This document shows positions 17,669 to 26,741 of a DNA stretch of 30,252 bases, piece after piece. Every line of letters starts with the position of its first letter. Position 1 is the stretch's first letter. Source of the DNA: CAYSAQ01 sp964429235 (lineage in GTDB: Bacteria > Margulisbacteria > Riflemargulisbacteria > GWF2-35-9 > DYQY01). The translations under genes were made by a program, and so were the position numbers. The notes under the pieces were generated by a model. It was not told the DNA's origin. It worked only from the letters and a program-made list of their open reading frames with translations, and did no database searches. The stretch spans positions 1 through 30,252 of the forward strand of contig CAYSAQ010000016.1 in NCBI GenBank assembly GCA_964429235.1, given 5' to 3'.

Positions 17669-20600
17669 AATAACTAAATTCTTTTCGCCAACAAATTCTT
17701 CTACTTTTGGTAGTCCTTTGATGCTGATCCAGAATTGGTTGTTTAATTTAATTTTATAACCATCAATGATAAGCGATACTGGTATATTGCCGTGAGAATC
17801 AGCAAGTAATGATTTTAGTTCTTCAATGTTATGACCGTTTGGTTTGATTTCAATAGCAGATATTTTATTGCTTGCTGTATCAAAATCACTTACCTCATCA
17901 ATAATCATTTGTAGCCTGTCATTCTTGTTACTTATTTTGCCTTTGATAAAACAAATTTTGTCTGCTTCTAATAGGTGGCCAATCTTATCGTACATGAAAG
18001 GGAATATTACAAACGGTATCTTGCCTGACATATCTTCTATTTCCCCAACTGCCATTAGTTTTTTTGTTTTGGTTATTTTTTGTTCTAGACTAGAAATAAT
18101 TGCTAGGATGGTGGTTTCTTGTTCCTCAAAAGTATTTTGTTTTAATGCTTCCACACCTTCTAGTTCTTCATTAGGTAAATAATTAATAATCTGCGGCAGT
18201 TCTTTTTTCTTGATAAACTCAGAATATTCGCTCAATGGATGGCCAGTAATATAGATGCCAAGCATTTCTTTTTCCATACGAAGTAACTCTAAATTGGAGA
18301 ACTCTTCATTAGAAAGTTTAATATCTTGTCTGATGATTTGTTCTTGTTCCCCCGCAAACAGGTTTAATTGCCCTTTGTCTCGTTCTTTCTGCGCTTTCAC
18401 GGCCTCTGCTATTGTTGGTTCTACAACTTGCAGTAATGCCTTTCTTTTGCCCATTATGTCAAAGCATCCAGCTTGTATTAAACTTTCACAAGTACGTTTA
18501 TTACAAACTCTATTATCTACTCTATCGCAGAAGTCTGATAATGAATGAAATACTCCGCCACTTTCTCTCGCTTCAATAATAGAGAGAATGGCATTTTCTC
18601 CTACATTTTTAATTGCATTTAATCCAAATACGATGTTGCCAGTTTTTATTGAGAAGTCCAGCATGCTTTCATTAACGTCAGGAGGAAGAATATCTATTCC
18701 CATGTCTTTAGATTCACTAATATAAAGAGAAACTTTGTCTGTATTTCCCATGCTGCTAGAAATAAGTGCCGCCATGTATTCAACTGGATAATGAGTTTTG
18801 AGATATGCTGTTTGATATGTAATAAATGCATATGCAGCACTATGAGATTTGTTAAAACCATATTCAGCAAATTTTGCCATCATGTCAAAGATCTCAGATG
18901 CTTTTTTCTTATTAAAACCTTTTTCGATAGCACCGTTAACAAAATCAACTTTCATGTTATCCATTACGTCTTTTTGTTTCTTGCCCATGGCTTTTCTTAG
19001 TTTGTCTGCTTTTCCCATGGAGAAGCCACCAACAAAAGAAGAAATATGCATTACCTGTTCTTGATAAAGGATTGTTCCATATGTGTCTTTTAAAATGGGT
19101 TCTAGTTCCGGAAGAGGGTACACTATCTTTTCTCTTCCATGTTTTCTGCTTACGAAGTCCTTGTCCATGCCACTGCCTAGAGGGCCTGGTCGATATAGCG
19201 CTAACAGTGCAACAATATCATCAAACACAGTTGGTTGAAGAGATTTCAGAAGACCTTGCATGCCTCCACTTTCCAGCTGGAATACCCCAATAGAATTCCC
19301 TTTACTGAGATTAATATAAGTTTCTTCATCTTCTAAACTGAGCGTATCTATGTCTATTTCAATGCCTTTATTGGCTTTAACCAATTTTATTGTTTTATCA
19401 ATCATTGTTAAGTTTCTTAGGCCCAGGAAGTCCATTTTTAGCAGACCGATTTCCTCTATATCATCCTTCGGATACATTGTTACTAGTTGCCCATCTTTTT
19501 CTGTTAATGGGACTTCTTCCATAAGTGGGTCTTTAGATATAACAACTCCAGCCGCATGTACGCCAGTATGACGAGCAATGCCTTCCAGTTTTAGTGCCAT
19601 ATCGATCATTGCTTTTATGTCATCTCTGGAATCATATAGTTTTTTGAATTCAGCGTTTTCTTCTAAAGTGGCTGATATAGAAGATCCTAGGACAGGTATT
19701 AGTTTTGCTACTTTGTTTACATCTGATAACGGAATATTCATAACACGGCCAACATCTCTGATTGCCATTTTTGCAGCCATTCTTCCAAATGTTGCTATCT
19801 GGGCAACATGGTCATTGCCATATTTATTTTTGGTATAGTCGATTATTTTCTGTCTGTTTTCGATACAAAAATCGATATCGATATCAGGCATGCTGATTCT
19901 TTCTGGATTTAGAAATCTTTCGAAAAGCAAATCGAATCTTAATGGGTCAATATTTGTAATACCAAGTGCGTAGGCAACAATACTTCCAGCTGCACTGCCA
20001 CGACCAGGTCCAACAGAGATTTTATTTTCTCTAGCATAATCTATCAAGTCACTAACGATAAGAAAATAAGAAGCAAATCCCATTTTATTAATTACACCTA
20101 GTTCATAACTGAAACGCTTTTCTACTTCAGGGGTAATTTCTTTATATCTTTTTTGTAGTCTTTCCCAAGTTAATTCTTTTAAGTAAGATTCTTCTGTATA
20201 TCCATCTGGAACCTGAAACAAAGGAAGTATTTGTCTGTCTAATTCTATTTCAACATTACATTTTCCTACTATTTCCAGTGAATTAATAAGCGCTTCTGGA
20301 ACATATCCAAATAGTTCTTCCATTTCAGCAGGAGATTTAATATAAAACTCTTCTGAAGGGAAACGCATTCTGGTTTTATCATCTAAAGTTCTTCCAGTTT
20401 GGATAGCGAGTAGTGCGTCTTGAATTTTTGCATCTTCTTTTGTTAGATAATGAGAATCATTTGTAGCAATGAGTGGCAAGTTTAGTTTCCTTGCTAACTT
20501 TATTAATTCTTCGTTAAGAGACTTTTGCTCTGCAATCCCTTGGTCTTGTATTTCAACATAGAAGTCGTCCTTAAAAAGGGCATGTAGCTTCTTTGCAGAT

Positions 20601-21067
20601 ACTTCTGCTTCATCTGGGTTGCTTTGTAAAATATTGTTACAAAGAATGCCGCCCATACAGCCACTTAAGCAAACAAGTCCTTCATGAAATCTTTCCAATA
20701 GTTCAAAGTCTACTCTGGGTTTGTAATAAAGTCCTTCTATGTAGGCTAAAGAAACCAAGCTAAGCAAGTTTTTGTAACCAGCATTATCTTTAGCTAATAT
20801 AGTTAGATGATATGAGTTTTTGTCGAACTGAGGATCCTTATCATGTCTTGTTCTACGAGATAAATATAATTCACAACCTATTATAGGCTTTATTCCTTCT
20901 TTTTTTGCAGCTTTGTAGAATTCTATTGCTCCGTACATATTGCCGTGATCTGTTACAGCAACAGCGGGCATGCCAAGTTCTTTAACCTTTTTAACTAGTT
21001 CTTTAATGCGGATAGCGCCGTCTAATAGGCTGTATTCGCTATGGACATGAAGGTGTGCAAAAGTCAT
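17663..21067 (-). CDS. dnaE: DNA polymerase III alpha subunit
   Basis: A 1134-aa protein, near the usual DnaE1 length. N-terminal PHP domain with HLHVHSEYSLLDG, VTDHGNMYGAIEF and NDSHYLTKEDA; polymerase core with GPGRGSAAGSIVAYALGI, the catalytic aspartates of PDIDIDFC (about residue 395) and LYRPGPLGSGM; then the tandem helix-hairpin-helix region and a C-terminal OB fold (VGEIEDMSGKIPFVIFPF). The PHP metal-binding residues look intact, so a proofreading-type activity may be kept. It is a single-gene unit: convergent with the M23 gene at its end, and preceded by its own leaderless-type promoter. Confidence 0.97.
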   Translation of the reverse strand: MTFAHLHVHSEYSLLDGAIRIKELVKKVKELGMPAVAVTDHGNMYGAIEFYKAAKKEGIKPIIGCELYLSRRTRHDKDPQFDKNSYHLTILAKDNAGYKNLLSLVSLAYIEGLYYKPRVDFELLERFHEGLVCLSGCMGGILCNNILQSNPDEAEVSAKKLHALFKDDFYVEIQDQGIAEQKSLNEELIKLARKLNLPLIATNDSHYLTKEDAKIQDALLAIQTGRTLDDKTRMRFPSEEFYIKSPAEMEELFGYVPEALINSLEIVGKCNVEIELDRQILPLFQVPDGYTEESYLKELTWERLQKRYKEITPEVEKRFSYELGVINKMGFASYFLIVSDLIDYARENKISVGPGRGSAAGSIVAYALGITNIDPLRFDLLFERFLNPERISMPDIDIDFCIENRQKIIDYTKNKYGNDHVAQIATFGRMAAKMAIRDVGRVMNIPLSDVNKVAKLIPVLGSSISATLEENAEFKKLYDSRDDIKAMIDMALKLEGIARHTGVHAAGVVISKDPLMEEVPLTEKDGQLVTMYPKDDIEEIGLLKMDFLGLRNLTMIDKTIKLVKANKGIEIDIDTLSLEDEETYINLSKGNSIGVFQLESGGMQGLLKSLQPTVFDDIVALLALYRPGPLGSGMDKDFVSRKHGREKIVYPLPELEPILKDTYGTILYQEQVMHISSFVGGFSMGKADKLRKAMGKKQKDVMDNMKVDFVNGAIEKGFNKKKASEIFDMMAKFAEYGFNKSHSAAYAFITYQTAYLKTHYPVEYMAALISSSMGNTDKVSLYISESKDMGIDILPPDVNESMLDFSIKTGNIVFGLNAIKNVGENAILSIIEARESGGVFHSLSDFCDRVDNRVCNKRTCESLIQAGCFDIMGKRKALLQVVEPTIAEAVKAQKERDKGQLNLFAGEQEQIIRQDIKLSNEEFSNLELLRMEKEMLGIYITGHPLSEYSEFIKKKELPQIINYLPNEELEGVEALKQNTFEEQETTILAIISSLEQKITKTKKLMAVGEIEDMSGKIPFVIFPFMYDKIGHLLEADKICFIKGKISNKNDRLQMIIDEVSDFDTASNKISAIEIKPNGHNIEELKSLLADSHGNIPVSLIIDGYKIKLNNQFWISIKGLPKVEEFVGEKNLVIK

Positions 21068-21073
21068 TTAATT

Positions 21074-21102
21074 ATTATAAAGCTAAAAGGCGTTGAGGTA
21101 AA
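21074..21102 (-). promoter_or_regulatory. dnaE promoter, TATAAT 6 nt before ATG
   Basis: On the minus strand TATAAT (21079-21074) is followed by AATTAA and the ATG at 21067. A -35-like TTTACC lies 17 nt upstream (21102-21097). There is no Shine-Dalgarno sequence. Confidence 0.6.
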
Positions 21103-21124
21103 AAGATAAATAGTATTGTTTTTG

Positions 21125-21484
21125 TTAGATCAGGTATTTAGAAATGAGGTTTTCCCATTCTTCTAAATCTACAGGCTTGTTTACAATGTCTGTACAACCA
21201 GCTTCTATTCCGTCTTGTTTGTTTTCACTACTTGCATAACCAGTATGTCCAATGATAATCGTATCAGGCAGTTTGTCTTTAATCAGTTTGGCTGCTTCCC
21301 AACCATTAATGCCTGGAAGCTTAAAATCCATAATAATCATATCAGGAGATATTTGATGTGCGGTAGCAACACCTTCTTCTCCATTTGCAGCTTCAACGAT
21401 ACAGATGTCTTCTTGCTCAAAGGCAACTTTTATAATCCAACGGATCGAAGATTCGTCATCAACAATTAATAATGTCTTAGTCAT
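21125..21484 (-). CDS. Receiver-only response regulator (CheY-like)
   Basis: A 119-aa single REC domain: the acidic pair in LIVDDESSIRW, the phospho-acceptor Asp in MIIMDFKLPGINGW, the Thr of GHTGYAS and the Lys of VNKPVD. There is no output domain, so it must signal by protein contact or pass phosphate on. Its ATG shares one base with the stop of the upstream kinase gene (TAATG), giving tight coupling and a near-certain partnership with that kinase. Confidence 0.9.
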   Translation of the reverse strand: MTKTLLIVDDESSIRWIIKVAFEQEDICIVEAANGEEGVATAHQISPDMIIMDFKLPGINGWEAAKLIKDKLPDTIIIGHTGYASSENKQDGIEAGCTDIVNKPVDLEEWENLISKYLI

Positions 21485-23517
21485 TAATCGAATTTTACCT
21501 TTACCATTTTGGTGCCGTCAACATAATCTTCTATGATAGGGTCAGTTATTTCTTGGATATCTTTTAGAATTTTGGAAATTCTTTTGGATTCAGTAATAAT
21601 TTGTTCAGTAGTTTTTTGTAGAGTAGTGATCTTTTGTTCGAGTTCTTTGGGTGTATCTTTTTCGATTTTTTTTAGCATTTTGTTAGCAAGTTGAGCTCCC
21701 ATTGTTATTGTAGCAATAGGATTGTTTATTTCGTGGTTTAGGGCAACACCCATTCTTCCAATAGATAGGGCTTGCTCTTGCTTCAATTGTTCTTCTTGCA
21801 TAGTTTTAATATCAGCAACCATTTTGTTGAACGCTGTGGCAAGATCATAAAACTCATTTTTTTCCTTAATAGTTATTTCATAGCTTAGGTCTCCTTCTCC
21901 TACGATTTTTACTCCTTTTTGTAGCTTCTTGATAGGAGATTCAATGGTTTTCATATAGGCAAACGCAATTATCAAGAATACAAGAATGGCGGCAATAGTA
22001 AAAAAGAAAGAATTATATTGAGCTTTTTGTATGCCAGAGAATGCATGTTTTACTGGTTGTCTTACTAAGATATTTAGACCTGTCATGCTATTTTTTGTGT
22101 AAATCTCAAAGAAGCTTCCTTTATGTAGTTCGCTTTTTAAGCTTTCAGCTTCTTCTGTTGAATATAATTTTTCATATTTGTTATTGAGTACAAGAATCTC
22201 CCCATCAGGATTGAAGGTGTGTTGATTGATTTTTGTAAACAAACTCACAGGATTAAAGAAAGCTATTATGTAGTAAACAATTTCATCATTATTGTTTTTT
22301 AATACTTTTGTTATTTCCATCATGTTGTATGGTTGATTATATGAAAACCTAAATCCATTTTCAGAAGCTTCTTTAACATATGGTTTATACATATTAGTGT
22401 TTTCGGGAGTTTGATAATTGAAGTTTACATGTTCTTTTGTGACTTCTAGTAAAGGAGTGCTGTCTTTGTCTAGAACAAGTATTTTTTCAGCGTCTTTTAT
22501 TCTTGGCATGTCGTTAAAGAGCGTTAGCCCAATGTAATACATTTGTTGTGTGCTATTGAATTTGCCAAAATAACTAGATAAGGAAGCATATGTTTCTTCA
22601 TAAGTTCTTTGAAATTCTTTATTAATTTCTTCTGTTACTGCTAGAAAATAGTGTTTTTTGGTGTTTTTGAGCTCAGTTTGGATTATGAAAATTGTAGCGT
22701 AGTTAACAAGCTCTAGGGATATGACAATAAGAATTGCCAAAGAAATCATCATTCTTGATACTATTTTTTGTCTAATAATATTATATGGCTGCTCATAGTA
22801 TTGGGCTTCATTGTTGTCTGAATTAATCATAATAAATACTATAAATAGTGATCCAAATGAAATGCTTGAGGATACAACAAAATAGTAGTCCATAAGCATT
22901 GTAGTCGTTCCAAGGGCGATAATGTTTCCTAGAAAGAAGAAGAATAGATATTTAGCAGTTGAGAAAAGATAAGTATCTATTGGTTCCTCTAAATCCAATC
23001 TCTTCCTTTTACTATTAATAAGCAGAAGGCAAATTATGCCGGCAATAATCCAGATGCCTTTAATTGTGTAGACAAGGAAGTAGTTAGATACTATAGGAAA
23101 AAATCCATCTAAAATATTTGTTTTAACCCAAAGGTATATAAGCGGAGAGGCTAATGCGATGAAGCTTAAAAGAATTTTTTTTGTGCTAGATCTTTCAAAA
23201 AAAGCTAAATTAAATAAAAGAAATATTGAAAATAAGTATGTAAATGTCAAAGCTCCTTGGAAAGGGAAAATGTTAAATGACAGTATGTTTGTGGAAGATA
23301 TAATCCTAATAATTGCATCTAAAACAAATATAGGGATAAGTGAAAGTAAGAAAATTGAAAGTTTTTGTTTGAAAACTAACGTTGGATTGTCATCTATATT
23401 CTCGTCAAATATGTTGAATGTTTTGAAGTGTTTGATAATTATAAACCCAAAGTAAGTTAATAGGGAAATAATGAAACTACTAAAGACAATTGCTAAGTTA
23501 AACGAAAATGAAATCAT
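21484..23517 (-). CDS. Membrane histidine kinase-like protein without an ATPase domain
   Basis: A 677-aa protein. About eight N-terminal membrane helices (residues 1 to about 280) precede an extracytoplasmic sensor-like region (about 290-490), another helix (about 495-515), a HAMP domain (ESPIKKLQKGVKIVGEGDLS and on) and a HisKA/DHp domain whose H-box is ALNHEINNPIATI (His near residue 595). The protein ends about 80 residues later (VDGTKMVKVKFD) where the N-box of the HATPase domain should follow, and no catalytic domain lies downstream because the receiver gene starts at once. It may be phosphorylated by another kinase, act as a phosphatase or dimerisation scaffold, or be a natural truncation. 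Confidence 0.85.
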   Translation of the reverse strand: MISFSFNLAIVFSSFIISLLTYFGFIIIKHFKTFNIFDENIDDNPTLVFKQKLSIFLLSLIPIFVLDAIIRIISSTNILSFNIFPFQGALTFTYLFSIFLLFNLAFFERSSTKKILLSFIALASPLIYLWVKTNILDGFFPIVSNYFLVYTIKGIWIIAGIICLLLINSKRKRLDLEEPIDTYLFSTAKYLFFFFLGNIIALGTTTMLMDYYFVVSSSISFGSLFIVFIMINSDNNEAQYYEQPYNIIRQKIVSRMMISLAILIVISLELVNYATIFIIQTELKNTKKHYFLAVTEEINKEFQRTYEETYASLSSYFGKFNSTQQMYYIGLTLFNDMPRIKDAEKILVLDKDSTPLLEVTKEHVNFNYQTPENTNMYKPYVKEASENGFRFSYNQPYNMMEITKVLKNNNDEIVYYIIAFFNPVSLFTKINQHTFNPDGEILVLNNKYEKLYSTEEAESLKSELHKGSFFEIYTKNSMTGLNILVRQPVKHAFSGIQKAQYNSFFFTIAAILVFLIIAFAYMKTIESPIKKLQKGVKIVGEGDLSYEITIKEKNEFYDLATAFNKMVADIKTMQEEQLKQEQALSIGRMGVALNHEINNPIATITMGAQLANKMLKKIEKDTPKELEQKITTLQKTTEQIITESKRISKILKDIQEITDPIIEDYVDGTKMVKVKFD

Positions 23518-23523
23518 ACTTGT

Positions 23524-23552
23524 ATTTTAACGGAAAACCTTATGGATATAAA
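23524..23552 (-). promoter_or_regulatory. Kinase operon promoter, TAAAAT 6 nt before ATG
   Basis: Minus strand TAAAAT (23529-23524), then ACAAGT, then the ATG at 23517. A partial -35 (TTTATA) lies 17 nt upstream. No ribosome site is present. Confidence 0.5.
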
Positions 23553-23555
23553 TAG

Positions 23556-25124
23556 TTATTCCAAGATTCCTGATTTAAGTGCTTTATAAAACATTTTATA
23601 GTCATTTCTGGCATTCCAAGCATATATGCCATCCATCTTTTTATCGATGCAAGCTTTTATTTGTTCGTTTATATATTTATTGTCATAATTTGGTGACATA
23701 TAGTTGAATGCTTGTATCCAGGGGATACATTTTACTTTGTATTGATCATTTATTTCTTGAAAGTCTATGAATTTTTGTGTTCCTTTTGCCATTAATAGAT
23801 ATGGTTCAGTTCCTGGATTATCTATTCCTTCAAATCCTTTATGGAAGTGTGATGGGTATAACATTGGGGCAATAACATCCACATATCTCATGAAACTTAA
23901 TAAATTTTGACCAATTTTTGAAGTAGTTTTTGGTTTATTCCAAAGAACAATGCCAAAAATATCAGCTGTAAAAGAAGTGTTATTTTTATTAGTTATTTTC
24001 ACTGTTTCTTTTAAGTATTTTTCAATGGCTTTATATTTTTCTTCATTAAGTTTGTTATGTTTTGCGATTATATTGTTTGTGTCACCTTCGCTAGGGAACC
24101 TAATATAATCAAGCTGAATATCATCTGCGCCAGCTGCTATGGCTAGCTCAATGATTTTTTTATAATAATTTAAGCCTTCTTGAGAAAATAGGTCCAGCCA
24201 TTGTTGCCCATAGTGATCAGTCCATGGTTGGATTTTTTTTCTATCCCAAAGCATTAGGTCTTCTTTAGTTTTTTGAATAAAACGGTCATTTGCAATTATT
24301 ATTCTTAAAGATACTTTTGTTTTTGAAAGTTTTAGAATATCTATAGTTTTTGTTAATCCTGATAATTGTGATAATAGGTAATCGTTTGATTCGTTCATAA
24401 AGGAATCAAAATCTGAATAGTATTTTTGAACAGAGAAGAGGTAAGATTTGAAGTCTAAAATAATACCATCTAGCCCATTCATTCTAGAAAAGTTCTTGTG
24501 AAGATGAGCTTCTTTTCTAGTAGGGATTGCGCCAGATGTTATGTGGTAAGCCTTTAATGGTATTTTTTTCTCTCGTTGTCTGTCTATTTTTGTAGGAAAC
24601 TTGTGTTTATGTTTCCAGAAAGGCAATCCTGTTCTTATATGTATTTCCATGTGTTCCATTGGTGCGTAAAAAAATATTTTATCTTGGTTTTCTTTTAAGC
24701 AAGTTACAATTAATGGATTTCCATCACTTATATATAGTTCGCTTATTAAATATTGTTTTTGCCATAGAGCAATAGTTGTTTTAGATAAGGGGATTGCTTT
24801 AATTTTAGCAAGTGGATCATAATCCCATAGATAAGAAGGTGGGTTTAGGTTTCGGGCATCGGAAGATATTAGCTGGGCGTGTTTTATATCATCACCTTTT
24901 AGTAGCAGGTAAGGAACCATGTTTTTAGGGACATCAATATTCCCATGTTTGTAGGAATTTAGACTAATAGGATAGAAGCCTTTTCCAATATTATCATCAA
25001 TAAATAATGTCATATTAGTATCAGTGTCAAAATAAAAAGCTGGAATAGGTTTTGTTTCGCTATATCTTGCAAATGAGATAGTAATTATAAATAGGATTGC
25101 TGATATTTTAAGTATTTTTTTCAT
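23556..25124 (-). CDS. Secreted putative glycoside hydrolase (DUF4015 type)
   Basis: A 522-aa protein with a signal peptide (MKKILKISAILFIITISFA). The C-terminal ~340 residues match the TIM-barrel 'putative glycosyl hydrolase' DUF4015 group: MNGLDGIILDFKSYLF, KVSLRIIIANDRF, AGADDIQLDYIRFPSEGD, FTADIFGIVLWN, YVDVIAPMLYPSHFH and IPWIQAFNY. The acidic residues in the strand ends (DFK, DYIRFP) are the likely active-site region. The N-terminal ~180 residues are of unknown fold. It overlaps the end of lgt by 17 nt and so is co-transcribed with it. The substrate is unknown; action in the periplasm or at the cell wall is inferred. Confidence 0.8.
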   Translation of the reverse strand: MKKILKISAILFIITISFARYSETKPIPAFYFDTDTNMTLFIDDNIGKGFYPISLNSYKHGNIDVPKNMVPYLLLKGDDIKHAQLISSDARNLNPPSYLWDYDPLAKIKAIPLSKTTIALWQKQYLISELYISDGNPLIVTCLKENQDKIFFYAPMEHMEIHIRTGLPFWKHKHKFPTKIDRQREKKIPLKAYHITSGAIPTRKEAHLHKNFSRMNGLDGIILDFKSYLFSVQKYYSDFDSFMNESNDYLLSQLSGLTKTIDILKLSKTKVSLRIIIANDRFIQKTKEDLMLWDRKKIQPWTDHYGQQWLDLFSQEGLNYYKKIIELAIAAGADDIQLDYIRFPSEGDTNNIIAKHNKLNEEKYKAIEKYLKETVKITNKNNTSFTADIFGIVLWNKPKTTSKIGQNLLSFMRYVDVIAPMLYPSHFHKGFEGIDNPGTEPYLLMAKGTQKFIDFQEINDQYKVKCIPWIQAFNYMSPNYDNKYINEQIKACIDKKMDGIYAWNARNDYKMFYKALKSGILE

Positions 25125-25947
25125 AATTATTCATATAGATTGGTATAAATAGAAGCCCCAATACAATCATAATAATAGAGAGTATTTGGCCGTAGGTAAA
25201 GATATTTAAGAAAAGGACTTGGAAACTATCTGGTTCTCTGATGAATTCTATTAAAAATCTAGTTATTCCATACAATATGCAATAAATTGGTGTTAATGCT
25301 CTTGCTAAACGTGTTGTGTGTTTGTTTATTAGATAGAGCATGAGAAATAATATAAAACCCTCAAAAAAAGATTCTATTAGCTGAGAAGGATATCTAAGCA
25401 TTTTGTTAGGATCGCTAGGGAAGTACATTCCTAAAATAAAAGATGTTGTTCTTCCATATAGTTCTTGATTAAAAAAATTTCCAATGCGACCGAAGGTATA
25501 TCCTAGCGGAATGTATAGCGACAAGAGGTTAGTTGTTCTGAAGAAGTTTAACTTGTATTTTTTGCAATAAATTAATAGAGCAAGGATGAATCCAATTGCG
25601 CCACCATGATATGAAAGACCACTTATCCCTGTAAACTGCCCATTTTGATAGGGAGAGAATAGGGAGACGGGGTTGCTAAGGAATGTGCCTGATTCGTAGA
25701 ACAAAGCATAACCAATTCTTGAACCAAGGATTATCCCTAAAAATATATAGAAAAGAAGCTCAGTAGCAGTATCAATATTTTTAGCAAGATTTTGTTTTTT
25801 GCAAGAACGGTAGTAAAGATAAAAAGCTGAGCAAATACCTAATATGTACATGATGCTATACCATCTAAACTCTAATGGTCCGATGGTTAGTGCCACTGGA
25901 TCGATAGAGTAGGGTAAATATTGCCAAAGGTCAATTAATGTCCGCAT
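25108..25947 (-). CDS. lgt: Prolipoprotein diacylglyceryl transferase
   Basis: A 279-aa protein with about seven membrane helices and the Lgt signature GRIGNFFNQELYGR, plus GLSYHGGAIG and the early FRWYSIMYILG segment. It transfers diacylglycerol from phosphatidylglycerol to the lipobox cysteine of prolipoproteins in the inner membrane, so this cell makes lipoproteins, which fits the Lol-like genes in the window. It is divergent from tatD with a shared promoter region, and the glycoside hydrolase gene overlaps its end. Confidence 0.95.
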   Translation of the reverse strand: MRTLIDLWQYLPYSIDPVALTIGPLEFRWYSIMYILGICSAFYLYYRSCKKQNLAKNIDTATELLFYIFLGIILGSRIGYALFYESGTFLSNPVSLFSPYQNGQFTGISGLSYHGGAIGFILALLIYCKKYKLNFFRTTNLLSLYIPLGYTFGRIGNFFNQELYGRTTSFILGMYFPSDPNKMLRYPSQLIESFFEGFILFLMLYLINKHTTRLARALTPIYCILYGITRFLIEFIREPDSFQVLFLNIFTYGQILSIIMIVLGLLFIPIYMNNYEKNT

Positions 25948-25954
25948 AGGATTA

Positions 25955-25960
25955 ATTATA
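25955..25960 (-). promoter_or_regulatory. lgt -10 element, 7 nt before ATG
   Basis: TATAAT on the minus strand, followed by TAATCCT and the lgt ATG. It forms one arm of the palindrome ATTATA-c-TATAAT with the tatD -10. No convincing -35 or Shine-Dalgarno sequence is seen. Confidence 0.55.
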
Positions 25961-25961
25961 C

Positions 25962-25967
25962 TATAAT
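25962..25967 (+). promoter_or_regulatory. tatD -10 element, 6 nt before ATG
   Basis: TATAAT on the plus strand, followed by ATGAGT and the ATG at 25974. Transcription is expected to begin at about 25974, which would leave the ATG at 25968 outside the transcript and decides the tatD start. Confidence 0.55.
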
Positions 25968-25973
25968 ATGAGT

Positions 25974-26741
25974 ATGTATGATGTTCATTGTCATTTAGAT
26001 TATTCTAGTCTTGTGAATAGATTAGGCAATATTTGCAATAGTTCTGTAAAAGGAGTGCTTTCTTCTGGCATTGAACTATCGTCATGGGAAAAGAATATAG
26101 CTTTAGCAAAAAAATATCCGTTTAATGTCTCTTTAGGGCTCCATCCATTTTTTGTTAAAGATAAATATCCAGAAGTGGACATGCTTAGGGGGTACTTGGA
26201 GCAAGAGCATGTTGTTGCTGTAGGTGAGATTGGGTTAGATTACTATAATGAATATGCAGAATCCAAAGATTTGCAGCAAGAAATATTTGCTGAACAGCTT
26301 CTTTTAGCAAATCAGCTGGGGCTTCCTGTTATTATTCATTGTAGAAAAGCATATGATGATTTGTATAGAATTTTAAAACAATTTGATTTACCCGCTTTAG
26401 TTTTTCATTGTTTCGGTGGGAGTGAGCAGTATATGCAAAAGTTACTAGAGTTTAATTCTTTTTTTACTTTTGGATTCCCTATTACTAATGAAAATAATAA
26501 AAAACATAAAAGGCTAATTAAATTAGTACCACAAGCCAGACTGCTACTAGAGACAGACTCGCCATTTCTTAAACCAAGAGGAAAGTGGGAGAGTACTGAA
26601 GAGTATAGTGATCCTAGGGATATTAAGGTTGTCTATGAAAGTGCAGCTAAAATATTAGATATAGAAATGTCTGATTTAAAAGATCAGGTTGAAAGGAATG
26701 TGAAGACAATATGGAAAGATTTCAGAGAACTATCCAGTTAG
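25974..26741 (+). CDS. tatD: TatD family metal-dependent hydrolase (DNase)
   Basis: A TIM-barrel metallohydrolase of about 255 aa. Metal ligands are seen in MYDVHCHLD, VAVGEIGLDYY, VIIHCRKAYDD, VFHCFGGS and LLLETDSPFL. TatD/YcfH proteins are 3'-5' nucleases or related phosphodiesterases. The start at 25974 is preferred over the ATG two codons earlier (25968) because the family begins with M-x-D-x-H-x-H and a TATAAT directly precedes it. It overlaps tcdA by 31 nt. Confidence 0.9.
   Translation: MYDVHCHLDYSSLVNRLGNICNSSVKGVLSSGIELSSWEKNIALAKKYPFNVSLGLHPFFVKDKYPEVDMLRGYLEQEHVVAVGEIGLDYYNEYAESKDLQQEIFAEQLLLANQLGLPVIIHCRKAYDDLYRILKQFDLPALVFHCFGGSEQYMQKLLEFNSFFTFGFPITNENNKKHKRLIKLVPQARLLLETDSPFLKPRGKWESTEEYSDPRDIKVVYESAAKILDIEMSDLKDQVERNVKTIWKDFRELSS

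Noticed and set aside
25968..25973. tatD start at the ATG at 25968
   Set aside because: This ATG directly abuts TATAAT and would lie upstream of the expected transcription start. The family's conserved N-terminus begins at the next ATG (25974).
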